Shown here piece after piece: positions 49,086 to 59,814 of a stretch of 64,000 nt of DNA. This DNA is from Arion vulgaris (taxonomy: Eukaryota; Mollusca; Gastropoda; Stylommatophora; Arionidae), in contig CM036775.1 in the NCBI GenBank assembly GCA_020796225.1, positions 4,971,393 through 5,035,392 on the forward strand. Direction: 5' to 3'. The notes below the pieces were generated by a model. That model was not told the DNA's origin, searched no databases, and was given only the letters and a program-made list of their open reading frames with translations. The translations under genes were made by a program, and so were the position numbers. Position 1 is the stretch's first letter. Every line of letters starts with the position of its first letter.

Positions 49086-49430
49086 AGTCATTTATATGCG
49101 TCATACTATGGTTTCGGGTGCGCCTTCTGACCTAGTATCACCGACTTCAGCATCTTCTGAGAGGGATAGAAGACGCATCTTCAACCTCCGTACTCAAGCT
49201 AGAACGAACGCGGCATGTCGACAATAGTGAAACATCGGTCGCATGATTATCAATCGAAAACAAAATTTCCTACGATGAGCATAAGTATCCCGCTTTCATA
49301 ATTTGAAAACGCGAACCGGCACAAAACACAAGAATAGGACGGGATAGTCCAAGCTCACTGCTACCGCAGTCTAATCACATCCTGTCGCCACCTTCTTGAA
49401 AATGAGTTTTTGAATCGTCTTTCATTCCGC
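49086..49430. other. Unassigned stretch
   Basis: A + frame (SDLVSPTSASSERDRRRIFN) is open for a short distance but is not recognised. No repeat identified. Confidence 0.35.
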
Positions 49431-49432
49431 TT

Positions 49433-49666
49433 GTGTTGCTGCTGGGCTCGCAAGGGAGCAAAGATAGGTAGCACTCCGACCTACAAGACCGACTGAGGTA
49501 GGAGCTTAGGGAAGCTAACTTAGCGTCTCAAAAATCGGATGTGCTGGCCTACTTGTATACGCATAACTGGCACCACGTACAATGGCTCTTAGACTCGGAT
49601 CACATACAAATCACAAAGAGTGGTTAACAAGCGGTCGATTTGGAGAGTTCAAAGAAGAAGAATAAA
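49433..49666 (+). mobile_element. SINE-C copy with internal deletions
   Basis: GTGTTGCTGCTGGGCTCGCA to GAGAGTTCAAAGAAGAAGAA. Confidence 0.7.
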
Positions 49667-49684
49667 AAGAAAATTCACTTGTGA

Positions 49685-49765
49685 ACCGAACGACGCAGTC
49701 TGGATTTGAACCCACGATCTTCATAAAGCAAGTTTAACTGCGTAACCAGCCCGCCGCAGAAACAC
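49685..49765 (-). mobile_element. tRNA-like SINE head (unassigned family)
   Basis: The minus strand reads TGCGGCGGGCTGGTTACGC and GTGGGTTCAAATCCAGACTG, an A-box-like and a perfect B-box segment. The stems are not complete enough for a tRNA gene. Confidence 0.5.
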
Positions 49766-49839
49766 ACTCCCATTTCCCAACAACAAACCTTAAAAAACTA
49801 CTCGCATGTTCATTGTACCTTATTTTATTCTTCCTCGGG

Positions 49840-50081
49840 GGGTCTCTATGGTTTAGTGGTTAAGCCCTTGCCTTGCGCGTCGAAGGTCGTAGGTTCGAAT
49901 CCGGACCGCGCCGTTCTGTTCACGAGTGCATTTTTTTTCCAGAGACCCCTACAATTGTTGCCGGAGTTCATCATTTGTGCAGTACTCTCGGCAGGTGGCG
50001 TGCCATTTCTGCGGAGAGGGACCGAGTCATATGGAGTAAAACCCGGTGCAATGAAGTCAATTCCTCGGCTTAAAAATCCCT
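49840..50081 (+). mobile_element. SINE-A copy, full length
   Basis: GGTCTCTATGGTTTAGTGGT, GTAGGTTCGAATCCGGACC and CTCGGCAGGTGGCGTGCC; tail CTCGGCTTAAAAATCCC. Confidence 0.85.
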
Positions 50082-50289
50082 TATTATCCCTCAGAAGCCT
50101 TGTTCGTTCCCTCTTTCTATCTCACTTCCTCTCAGTTATCATTTTCAGCTCTCGCACGTTGATCTTGATCTATTCGCCCTCGTCTGTGTGTTCGCTGTCT
50201 TCGTCTAACACCTTCCACGTGTGTTATGTATGCACCTTCCTAGAACCATTAAGCTTTGTGCATATTATGCCAGTCTTTGCTTAAGTGGT

Positions 50290-50445
50290 AATGAGTCTCT
50301 CTGGTGTAGAGGCTAGGTGCTCGCCTCACGGGACAAGGGTAACCGGTTCGCTCCCTCGTGTAACCATCTGGATATTTTTCCAGAGATCCCTGGTCTTAGT
50401 GTAGGCGAGATCGAGTTCCAATAGGGGCCGGCTTTTGTTTATGTT
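50290..50445 (+). mobile_element. SINE-F head
   Basis: GAGTCTCTCTGGTGTAGAGG (A-box region TGTAGAGGCTAGGTGCTCG) and ACCGGTTCGCTCCCTCG (B-box-like). Other copies are at 52400 (-), 53225 (+) and 62490 (-). Confidence 0.65.
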
Positions 50446-50459
50446 TGATAGAAAACTGT

Positions 50460-50656
50460 GGGCCCGCGTGTTCGTAGCGCGTTGGACTACGGGTGACTAG
50501 TCATCTGTAAGTGCGGGTTCAACTCCGCGGACTGACAGAAAAGCTACAGGTTCCCCATTTACGGTGTTCGTGGCACCGAGCCGAAGGTTACGATGTCCAT
50601 GACACCGAGCCGAAGAGCTTTCAGCTCAAGTGCTTCTGGAAAAAAAAAAAAAAATA
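50460..50656 (+). mobile_element. SINE-B copy with poly(A)
   Basis: GGCCCGCGTGTTCGTAGCGC, GGGTTCAACTCCGCGG, GGTTACGATGTCCATG, and a poly(A) run of about 17. Confidence 0.85.
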
Positions 50657-50687
50657 GAAAACTGTAAGCTTTTTGTTGCAATTTGAC

Positions 50688-50944
50688 TCTTCTTCGAACG
50701 CTCTATATCGACCACTTGTTAACCACTCGTGTGATTTGTATGTGATCTGAGCCTAAGAGCGACTGTACGTTGTGCCAATTGTGCGTCTACAAGTAGGTCA
50801 GCAATTCGATTTCTGCGATGCTTTTTATTGACTAGGATAGCTTCCCTAGGTCCTACATCAGTCGCCTCTTACGATATCCCTTGTTAGGTGGCGGTGGTAC
50901 TATTCTTTGCTTCCCTTGCCGGCCCCGGCACCACACGGGCGATT
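50688..50944 (-). mobile_element. SINE-C copy
   Basis: Full-length reverse-strand copy from CTTCTTCGAACGCTC to CCCCGGCACCACACGGGCG. Confidence 0.82.
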
Positions 50945-51017
50945 TGCAATTTTACTCACTTCTATGCTTTCATGGTTATTTATTGATGACAAATGTTATT
51001 AATACTGATATTCCTTA

Positions 51018-51208
51018 GCTTTTTTTCCGATCCAGAAGCACTAGAGCTCTTCGGCTCGGTGCCATGGATATCGTAACCCTTCGGTTCGGTGCCACGAACA
51101 CCGTAAATCTGGGGAATCTGTGGCTTTTCTGCCATCCCGCGGAATTTAACCCGCACACACAGAGGGATCCGTAGTCCAACGCGCTACGAACACGCTGGGC
51201 AGACGGCA
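51018..51208 (-). mobile_element. SINE-B copy
   Basis: TTTTTTCCGATCCAGAAGC to CTACGAACACGCTGGGCAG, the reverse complement of the family, with TTTTTT marking the poly(A) end. A SINE-A tail (51209-51272) follows. Confidence 0.82.
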
Positions 51209-51274
51209 GCCATATGGGATAAAACCCGGTACAATGAAGTCAAACCTTCGGCTTAAAAACCCTTTTTTAAAAAG

Positions 51275-51960
51275 GCTTTAGAATTCAGCTCGCGGAATGG
51301 GTGGACATCATTCGGAGATCACATCTCAAGACCCTGCCTGGCTGGACATGCTGGAGTGCAGGGTAACGAACGTGCTGGCTTAATTGCAATCAATGCCCGA
51401 CTCAAGCGGGAAGAATTATGGACAGAGCCCATGCCATTAATGCAGCACGCGATCATTTATGTGATATAGGCGAGTCGCAGACACTGGAACTAGTGCGAGA
51501 ATTAGGAGTTAAGTTTGGACATACCAGACAGTGTCGTCTTCTTGATAGAGACAGACGGTATACTAATCAACTTCTCATGGGTACAATGAGCAAGTGGACT
51601 TCGGGATGGCTGCTGCAGCGGAGGACATGCAGTCAGTGTCGTCTTCGTGTTAGAGATAGAAGATATATACTAATCAACTTCTCATGGGTTCGGCGAGCAA
51701 ATGGACTTTAGGATGGCTGCTGCAGTGGCGGACCTTCCAGACAGTGTCATCTTCGTGGTAGAGAGAGAAGATATACTAATCAACTTCTCATGGGTACGTT
51801 GAGCAAGTGGACTTTAGGATGACTGCTGCAGTGGAGGACAGCACGCATATGAATACTCAATATGCCACTACGTCGATCACATGACACCAGCACAACATGA
51901 CACACCTCTTGAACTAGCTAGATATGACTTATCATCATGCAGACTATTCAGAACATGAAC
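51275..51960 (+). mobile_element. LINE-R3 RNase H end with internal tandem expansion
   Basis: The + strand encodes SRPCLAGHAGVQGNERAGLI-like sequence, RELGVKFGHTRQCRLLDRDR and YTNQLLMGTMSKWTSGWLLQ, then HMNTQYATTSITHD-like remains. A block of about 110 bp (GACAGTGTCGTCTTCGTG to GGCTGCTGCAGCGGAGGAC) occurs three times at 51525-51845. Only part of a domain has been expanded. Confidence 0.72.
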
Positions 51961-52395
51961 AAGAAAATATTAACGACACCCTTAGCTTGTAATAAAAAAA
52001 AAAACCGAAATGTGTATCTGACATAGACAACATTTCTTTCAACCGCAGCCTTTTATTTTTACTTCTTTCTTCCCACGTTCATGCTTCGCCAAACATAACT
52101 ATCTTGTCCATATCGTTACGTTATCTGTCAGCTACACAGAAAGCTATTTGAGGTGTATATATATATATATATATGTTCTAGTGCTGCTGCGTGTGTCATT
52201 TGGGGGCATTCATGATGACCTTGCGTGCCTTTTACATACATGTCAAAGTGAAAAATATATAACTGGTTTTAATACTGTGAGATATATTGTGGAATGCAGT
52301 TAGGTTAGGTCCACATTATTCTTTGACACCGTGGGAGGGGGAGGGGGATGGATTTTTAAATATATGTGTTACAGAAGAGTCATCTGTACACCGTG
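51961..52395. other. Unassigned stretch with (TA)n
   Basis: A (TA) run lies at about 52156-52175. The rest is not recognised. Confidence 0.4.
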
Positions 52396-52399
52396 GAAA

Positions 52400-52832
52400 A
52401 TTGATTAATTGATAGGACCATCCTTATTGCACTTCAGTGAGTAACCATGTGTGCTCCGATCACTTTCTTGCACATGAAGGTCTCAGCGGCAGTGCATTAA
52501 CTCCGTAGCAGCGACAAGAGTTCCCGATGTCATTTAGAAGATGGTGAAAATATTGTGTACTAATTTTTAAAAAAAATATTTCTAATGAATTTTGCACAGT
52601 CAGTGGCTTTCCAGCCTGCCCTTCTCGATGTTGAACTGCCAAGGGTTCTTTTACGTGCTCAAATTGAACATGGGGCTACGTTTTATCGTCCGTTTCCGAT
52701 ATAACTAGGAACTCGATCTCTAACATCTACGCCACATATACTCCCCTCTCCCGATCGAGAAAAATACCACTCTAACTTGAATTTGATACTATGACCACTC
52801 ACCTGCTGAGTAACTGCTCCAACTACTACACT
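52400..52832 (-). mobile_element. SINE-F copy, near full length
   Basis: From the TTGATTAATTGATAGGACCA end (inverse) through CAGTGGCTTTCCAGCCTGCC and CGTCCGTTTCCGATATAACT to the CTACACTATCTCAGCTC segment. SINE-F is the longest SINE here, at about 430 bp. Confidence 0.6.
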
Positions 52833-52855
52833 ATCTCAGCTCTTAAGTTTTTTTG

Positions 52856-53056
52856 TTTTTTTTTTCCTCCGATCCAGAAGCACTTGAGCTGAAAGCTCTG
52901 CGGCTCGGTGTCATGGACATCGTAACCCTTCGGCTCGGTGCCACGAACACCGTAAATCTGGGGAACCTGTAGTTTTTCTGCCAGTCCGCGGAGTTGAACC
53001 CGCACTTACAGAGGACTAGTCACCCGTAGTCCACGAACACGCTGGGCACGCGGGCA
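52856..53056 (-). mobile_element. SINE-B copy
   Basis: TTTTTTTTCCTCCGATCCAG to CACGAACACGCTGGGCACGC, the inverse of the family. Confidence 0.82.
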
Positions 53057-53224
53057 TAGCTCTTAAGTTAGTCTGATATTTCACGTCTTTATTCTGAGCG
53101 TCTATGAAGCTTGTATTGCATTGCCTGTAGTGTTGGGAGGTGGAGTGAAATGACGAGATAAAGTAAAGTGATGAAGATAGTAGAAAATAGCAAGTGCACT
53201 AACCACTACACCATCTCAGCTCTC

Positions 53225-53715
53225 AATGGGGTCTCTGGCGTAGAGGTTATGTGCTCACTCATCTCTAGTGCCAAAGGCACCAGGTTCGCTCCCTCATGGC
53301 GCCATCTAGATATTTCCCAGAAATCCCTGATTTCAGTGTAGGTGAGATCGAGTTCCTAGTTCTATCGGAGATGGACGATAAAACGTAGGTCCTGTGTTTA
53401 ATTTGAGCACGTAAAAGAACCCTTGGCAGTTTAAAATCGAAAAGAGCATCCTGAAAAGCTCTGCCCGGGCGGAAGTTATTACAAAAGATTAAAAATAAAC
53501 TTCCTACAAAAATATCACCACCTTCAAAATTACATAGGGGACCCTCGCCGGTGTTACGGAGTTCGTGAACTGAGATCTTCCTGTGTAAGAAAGATATCGG
53601 AGCACACATGGTTACACACCGAAGTGCAATCTATGAAGCAGCTTGTATTGTGTTGGGAGGTGGAATGAAATGATGGTATACAGGAAAGAAGAGATGAATA
53701 TAGTAGAAAATATTC
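53225..53715 (+). mobile_element. SINE-F copy, full length
   Basis: TGGGGTCTCTGGCGTAGAGG, ACCAGGTTCGCTCCCTCATG, CGTAGGTCCTGTGTTTAATT, GAAGTTATTACAAAAG, GTTACGGAGTTCGTGAACTG and GAAGTGCAAT. A flank of about 75 bp (TGTTGGGAGGTGGAATGAAA) is shared with 53125-53200. Confidence 0.65.
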
Positions 53716-54180
53716 TAGCTATCTTTGGATGTTCAACACCGATAGCACCGCTGGGTTACCTGGGGGCGGTGCAGGCGCGGTTACCTGATGAACGAGAGTA
53801 AGTTGTTCTGGCCTTAATGCCTGAGAAAGTTGAAGTAATTGTGCGAAGCGCGTGTGAGAATTGGGGGTGAGGAAGAGTATACGCGAGGTGGGGCGGATAA
53901 TGGAAGAGTTCTCTTTGTGTGCGGTTTTCGAACAAATGCCAGTGAGTAGTTTGTCTCTCCACAGTTTACATTTGCGTGACCTAGTTAGTAGGCTGGGACT
54001 CTCCAGCAGCATTGACGTGACTTCAGAAACATCTTATAACGTTTTTTTGTTGTTTTGCCCCAGGTGACTCGACGAACTCCTCGTTTTTGTGATGCGGATG
54101 TAAAATTTTGTACGAGTTTGCATGTCTAAGGTGTAGTTTCTAGCAGCTGTGCAAGCTTAGATGATATTCATGATTATATT
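53716..54180. other. Unassigned, relatively GC-rich stretch
   Basis: Frames are open on both strands (97 codons - at 53719-54012; 68 codons + at 53861) with no recognised domain. No splice pair stands out. It could hold part of a host gene. Confidence 0.35.
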
Positions 54181-54184
54181 ACAT

Positions 54185-54705
54185 CGGATCTGCAAGCAAT
54201 TTCTCCATAACGCTGTTTCCTATGCCTTCTTTTTCTTATCTCTAATCCTGTTTTGTCTCCAAGCGTCAGGATAATAAGAGATTTCTAGAACGGGCGTTTT
54301 TTGCGCTTCATAGATAGTGTTTTCTCACCGCCTCTGTTATCTCTGAGGTCTACATTTTGCGTGGACAGTCTTTTGCGTTGTATCCATTGTATCAGAGGAA
54401 CATTGCTCTTTGAGGCACACTGTCTGTTGGTAATCTGTTTATGTGGCCGAACCATTTAATTTGTTGTTTCTTGATGAAGTTCAGTACTGATGTTGTACCC
54501 ACTTTTTCCTGATGTCTTTATTTCTAAACCGGTCTCTTCTTGTTACCTCCATCATTCTGTGTAGACACTTCATCTCTTTCGTGATAAGAAGAGATGAGAA
54601 GAGGTCCACATTTTGTGTGGATGCCCTTTTGCTTTGTATTCACTGTATCGGAGTAGCATTACTCTTTGAGACGCACTGGCTGTTGGTAATCTTTCCTGTG
54701 TAACT
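54185..54705 (-). mobile_element. LINE-Q C-terminal fragment, partly duplicated
   Basis: The inverse of RKRWTSEIT..TK, NYRLPT/WFGHINRLPT and RRMMEVTRRDRF. The YSEYKAKGHPHKMWTSS piece occurs again at 54600-54680. Confidence 0.65.
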
Positions 54706-54716
54706 TGTTAAACCTC

Positions 54717-54976
54717 TCGCCCGTATGGTGTCGGGGCCCGCAATGGAAGCAAAGAATAGTACCACTGCAACCTACAATGCATGTTGTAAGAGGCGACTGA
54801 TGTAGGTCCTATGGATGATATCCTAGTAAATAAAAAGCAGCGCAGAAATCGGATGTGCTGGCCTTGTACTTGTAAGCGCATAACTGGCACAACGTACATT
54901 TGCTTTTAGGCTCAGATCACATACAAATCACACAGAGTGGTTGAGAAGTAGTCGATATGGGGCATTCGAAGAAGTT
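54717..54976 (+). mobile_element. SINE-C copy
   Basis: Full length, CTCGCCCGTATGGTGTCGG to GGGCATTCGAAGAAG. Confidence 0.82.
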
Positions 54977-54979
54977 CAA

Positions 54980-55130
54980 CTTCTTCTATGGAATTTTGAG
55001 TCCGATATTTCTCGCCTCTCTCTCACTCAAGTTCGTTTCAGCGTTTTCCATATGAGTTCCTTTTTTCCTCCAACTCTTGCATCTCACTTCAGTGCCTACT
55101 TTGTGATCCTTTGATCATTTTTTCTCACTT
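54980..55130 (-). mobile_element. LINE-P 3' scrap
   Basis: CTTCTATGGAATTTTGAGTC and CTCAAGTTCGTTTCAGCG are the inverse of the LINE-P C-terminus (compare 26700). Confidence 0.55.
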
Positions 55131-55410
55131 TTAAGAGATCCAGGATCTCAGTGTAGGTAAGATCTAGTTCCTAGTCCTATTAGAGACGATAAAACGTAGG
55201 TCCTGTGTTTAATTTGAGCACGTAAAAGATCCAGGATCTCAGTGTAGGTAAGATCTAGTTCCTAGTCCTATTAGAGTCGGATGATAAAACGTAGGTCCCT
55301 TGTTCAATTGGAGCACGTAAATTAATCCTTGGCAGTTCAAAATCGAGAAGAGCAGGCTGGAAAGCAGCTGCCTGGGCAAAATTCATTAGAAAAGATTAAA
55401 AATAATGTGT
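55131..55410 (+). mobile_element. SINE-F body with internal duplication
   Basis: AAGAGATCCAGGATCTCAGTG to TAAAACGTAGGTCC occurs twice before the element runs on to AAAATTCATTAGAAAAG. Confidence 0.6.
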
Positions 55411-55795
55411 TCCTGCTTAGACACTCGCTGGGGTAATCATAAGACCACAAGTTGAGAATCAAAAGTCCATTAGTTTAGATATTTCAATACGCCCCTGCTT
55501 AGACACTCACTGGGTAATCGAGACCACAAGTTGAGAATCAAACTTTCACATCAAGCAATTCGATACGCCCCTGTTTAGACACCCACTGGGGTAATCCAAG
55601 ACCAAGTTAAATCAAACTCATCAAGCATTAAACCTCAGACACCCCTAGTAATTAAACACAAGTTAAATCAACTGTTTCACCCTCGTCCATACGCCCCTGT
55701 TTAGACACCCACTGGGGTAATTGAAGACCACAAGTTGAGAATCCAACATTGTTTCACATCATGCATATCCAAACGCCCCTCGGTTAAAAACCCTC
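55411..55795. repeat. Tandem array, about 70-90 bp unit
   Basis: TTAGACACTCACTGGGTAAT, GACCACAAGTTGAGAATCAA and ATACGCCCCTG recur five to six times with deletions. Confidence 0.75.
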
Positions 55796-56035
55796 GGTGT
55801 CTCATCGCAATCCCACATGCCAATGATATAACTGCATTTATATTCTCACATGACTGCAAATTTACTATACAAATCAATGACCCTATGTACATATTCTTTT
55901 TAACATATCATGACTACTTTATGGATATTTTTCTCTGATCGCATCTCATTTAAAAACAAGTTTTAAAGTAGCAATGAATGCCAGGGATATTGCAATAAAA
56001 CGTGTCTCAATGAAAATCATGGCATATCCTTTAGA
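55796..56035. other. Unassigned stretch
   Basis: AT-rich; no recognised repeat or exon. Confidence 0.35.
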
Positions 56036-56427
56036 GGACGTAGCCATCAACCACAGTAAACGAGTCGTTGGTTTTCTAGGCACCACCATATAGTTCACTA
56101 GAGGGCAGGGTCCCAGAACGCAGAGGCAGACCAAGAAGAAGATGGCTACAAGATATTAAAGAAACCATGAACATGACCATCGACGAAGTGGGTGAACTAG
56201 CTAGAGACAGAGTGAATTTCAGATGTGCTGCAAAGAGAGCAACGTCATATAAAGGATACGCACCTTGATGATGAGTCATATGTTCAGTAGTTTACCATTG
56301 CTTTCTGAACGGTGAGGTCTATTTTTACCTTTTGTAAAAATCACACGGAAACGAATTTGCTTCCAAACTTGCCCACCGTGGGGTTTGAACCAGGTACGCT
56401 TGGGTTTGTGATCGAGCTCACTACCAA
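56036..56427 (-). mobile_element. SINE-D copy split by an RTE-like LINE end
   Basis: The SINE-D body (GGACGTAGCCATCAACCACA) and tRNA-like head (GGTTTGAACCAGGTACGC, inverse B box) are separated by 56099-56274. The split falls at CATATAGTTCA / CATATGTTCA, a likely target duplication. Confidence 0.7.
56097..56275 (+). mobile_element. RTE-like LINE 3' end
   Basis: Encodes EGRVPERRGRPRRRWLQDIK, then DEVGELARDRVNFRCAAKRA and TSYKGYAP with a stop and a GATGATGA tail. Very close to 18660-18850. Confidence 0.8.
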
Positions 56428-56475
56428 TGAGTGAAAGAAAAATTATAAAATATTGGTGTACGCCTCTTGTATGCG

Positions 56476-56575
56476 CCCGTGTGTTGCTGGGGCCCGCAAG
56501 GGCAGCAAAGAATAGTCACACTGCAACCTACAAGGCAGATTGTAAAAGGCGTCTAATGTTGTGTTTCTTGTAGGG
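56476..56575 (+). mobile_element. SINE-C head fragment
   Basis: GCGCCCGTGTGTTGCTGGGG to GGCGTCTAATG; 3' truncated. Confidence 0.6.
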
Positions 56576-56599
56576 CTGGATACCCTAGCCAGTAGAACA

Positions 56600-56833
56600 T
56601 TTTATCTACAAAATCCAATCAATATAACAAGAAGGGCCATTTCCTGGAGCCCACAGGGACAGCGGAAGAGAGAGAGAGGCCTAGAAATACATAAAGACGA
56701 GATTTGGAGGCAGATATCAATAACACACAGAAGAGCTGCAGGGAGATAGCCAGAGATAGGAAGACTTGGCATGAGTTGGTTGAGGGCATATACCTCAATC
56801 TGGGTTAAAATGACGAGAGAGAGAGAGAGAGAG
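56600..56833 (+). mobile_element. LINE C-terminal region (NPQGQRKR type), (GA)n tail
   Basis: The frame contains INITRRAISWSPQGQRKRER and ends beyond GMSWLRAYTSIWVKMT in another frame, then (GA)9 at 56816-56833. Confidence 0.65.
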
Positions 56834-56865
56834 CCTCTCGTATGATTATACGTTTCTTCTTATGT

Positions 56866-57109
56866 TCTTCTTCTTCGAACGCTTCATATCGACGTGTTAA
56901 ACCACTATTTATGATGTATATGTGATCTGAGTCTAAGAGCGATTGTACGTTGTGCCAGTTATGCGCCTACAAGTAGGCCAGCACATCCGATTTCTGCGAC
57001 GTCTTTTATTTACTAGGGTCCTTCCCTAGGCTCCTACATCAGTCGCCTTGTAGGTCGCAATGTTGCCATTCTTTGCACCCTTGACGGGCCCCGGCAGTAC
57101 ACTGGCCAG
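56866..57109 (-). mobile_element. SINE-C copy
   Basis: CTTCTTCTTCGAACGC to CCCGGCAGTACACTGGCC. Confidence 0.78.
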
Positions 57110-57329
57110 GTTTATATCTATGCCATCCTTTGTTCATTCCACAATTTATCTTTAGCAATCCCACATTTCTCTTTTTCATTTATATTATCTGATTCTCATC
57201 TGATAATTCTTTGTCAATGAGAAAAATAAATAACAAAATCTCTACAGAAATATTTTCACTATCTCTATATATAAAGCTGAAAATCCAATGTGTGTCTGGG
57301 TATACACGGCCTCAGTTTACATCCAATAT

Positions 57330-57490
57330 TCACCATATTTCGTACAAATATTTTCACTATCTTATATAAATTACACTGGAGACCCTCGCCTGTGCTATGG
57401 AGTTCGTGCACTGCCGCTGAGATCGACATTTGTAAGAAAGAGATCGGAGCACACATGATTACTCACCAACGTGCAATGATGATGGTCCTA
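57330..57490 (+). mobile_element. SINE-F 3' half
   Basis: GGAGACCCTCGCCTGTGCTA, GAGATCGGAGCACACATGAT and GTGCAATGATGATGGTCC. Confidence 0.55.
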
Positions 57491-57505
57491 TCAATCGAGT
57501 ATACC

Positions 57506-57758
57506 GTCCGTGTGTTGCCGAGGCTCGAAAGGGAGCAAAGCATAGTAACACTGCGACCTACAAGGCATGTCGTAAGAGACGACTGAGGTAGGGCATGGGG
57601 ACGTTACCCTAGTAAATAAAAAGCATCGCAGAAATCGGATTTGCTGGCCTACCTGTAGACACATAACTGGCACACCGTACAATCGCTCTTAAACTTGGAT
57701 CAAATACAAATCACAAAGAGTTGTTAACAAGTGGTCGATATGGAGCGTTCGAAGAAAA
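57506..57758 (+). mobile_element. SINE-C copy
   Basis: CGTCCGTGTGTTGCCGAGGC to GAGCGTTCGAAGAAAAATC. Confidence 0.8.
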
Positions 57759-57764
57759 ATCAAG

Positions 57765-57905
57765 TATACGTTACATAGGGCCTGCAAGCAATTGAGTTCG
57801 ATATTTTTTGCCTCTCTCAGATAAATTCCTATCAGGGCTTCCATAGGGCGTCCTTTTTTGGAACTCTTTGACTACCATTTCAATGCCTGATGTGTGATTA
57901 TTTGG
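57765..57905 (-). mobile_element. LINE-P 3' scrap
   Basis: Inverse of the LINE-P end (ACATAGGGCCTGCAAGCAAT, CATTTCAATGCCTGATGTG). Confidence 0.5.
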
Positions 57906-57909
57906 TCAA

Positions 57910-58385
57910 TCAATCAAGTACCATGCCTGCAGGCGTAGGCGATCATGTCTCTTCACAACTCTCTCTGCTTAGTGCATGTAATCAGTTCTGACGTCGACCT
58001 TGTGTCGAACCATGATGTCGGGCCATCCAGCACCTTCTCCCTCTGTCTTCCTCGATCTCTCCTTCCCTGGATTTTACCTGTTGTTACCAAATGTTCTAAG
58101 CCTTCTCTTCGCACTATATGCCAGAAGCACCTTGGTTATCTGATTCTTATTCTTTTGATAAGGTTTCTTTGTGCGCATGCCTGATTTAAAACCTCCTCAT
58201 TTGTTTTCTTCACTGTCCATGGAATTTTCAGCATTCTTCTGTAAAACCACATCTCTGTTGCTTCTAATGATCGTATTGATTGTTTATTCATTGTCCATGA
58301 TTCACTGCCATACAGAAGTATTGGATCAATATAGCACTGGAGTATTCGTTTTCGCATTGTCATTGGTAGTGAATATTTTGATCAT
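57910..58385 (-). mobile_element. RTE-like LINE 3' half
   Basis: A 75-codon minus frame reads MTMRKRILQCYIDPILLYGS, ESWTMNKQSIRSLEATEMWF and YRRMLKIPWTVKKTNEEVLN. The tail continues to the GDHDRLRLQAW-like end. Confidence 0.72.
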
Positions 58386-58552
58386 TAAAAACAGTCTTCA
58401 CATGGTACAAAGCTGCATCTTATATATTTCAGCTTCATAGTTGAAGCATACCTCCTGGCACGCATCAAACAGTTGGTCCGATGATATGTCTGGACACACT
58501 GTACTGCTGGGTGACTGCATAACGTATGTAGCTTATATCTCTCTAGAACAGC

Positions 58553-59195
58553 GGTTCTCAAACTTTGCATCACAGCGGGCCCCGTCCACCTTTTAAATAC
58601 ATTATGCTGCCACGGACTCCCAAAAGTTTCTATATATGAAAATCTTCTAGCGATGAAGTCATTATTACACCACACCAACAGACTTCTTCTTCTTCTTCTA
58701 ACTAGGGCTGCGAGTTTTCACTCTTGGGCAGCTAATGCCAGTTTGTAGAATCTGCATGTGTTCTGTAATTGTGGAAGACTAGTGTAAAGGGTATTATGAA
58801 CAGATGGGTGTGGTAGGAGGAGTTCTTGTCTAGCTCTATGTAGTCCAGCACATTCAAGCAAGATATGCTGTACTGTCTCACATGAATGACTGCATTTTCT
58901 ACAGTTTGGTTGATGTGTGGGGTTTATTCTGTGTAGATGGTAATTCAGTCGAACTGGCTCCAATTTCTCAAGACTGCAGGAAACTTCATATGATCTTTCA
59001 TTTTGTCCTGTCAGACAATTAGACTCCGGTCTGGTTAGATTTCGCAGCGGAACTAGTTTACCACTGTTTTTATACATGTTTAAAAAATTTATTTTTGTTT
59101 GTTTGAAATGTCAAAGATCATAATATTTCTTCAAGCGCATGATGATCCTCTGTGAGTACCTTGCGGTCCCTAGTTTGAGAAACATTGCTCTATAA
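58553..59195. mobile_element. hAT-like non-autonomous element, second copy
   Basis: CAGCGGTTCTCAAACTTTGC at the left and GGTCCCTAGTTTGAGAAACA at the right are inverted ends. The body matches 40974-41955. A LINE-R piece lies inside. Confidence 0.65.
58680..58980 (-). mobile_element. LINE-R C-terminus with GAA-type tail inside the hAT-like element
   Basis: The 119-codon minus frame encodes VRLNYHLHRINPTHQPNCRK and CSHSCETVQHILLECAGLHR, then LPQLQNTCRFYKLALAAQE. This is the C-x2-C...H-x4-C zinc-knuckle-like block after RNase H. The 3' end is GTTAGAAGAAGAAGAAGAAG. The first 30 codons of the frame belong to the hAT-like body. Confidence 0.75.
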
Positions 59196-59382
59196 CACAG
59201 CTTACACACTATTGTCTGTACAGACGGAAAGGTATCAAACAGCCGATATGAAAACCATTCATTACCTCGAGTCTACGCGTGTTGATATCAATAGCTGTCC
59301 GATTTAAGTACTAGCCGTAAATATTGCTACTAAATGTTATCTATCGACTTTCACACAAGATCAAAATAATCGATATTTATTC

Positions 59383-59807
<425 letters not shown>

Positions 59808-59814
59808 TCTCTAA

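Noticed and set aside
49685..49765. tRNA gene on the minus strand
   Set aside because: A perfect B box, but the cloverleaf stems are incomplete.
53719..54012. 97-codon minus frame as a host protein
   Set aside because: No recognisable domain, and overlapping frames on the other strand are equally open.
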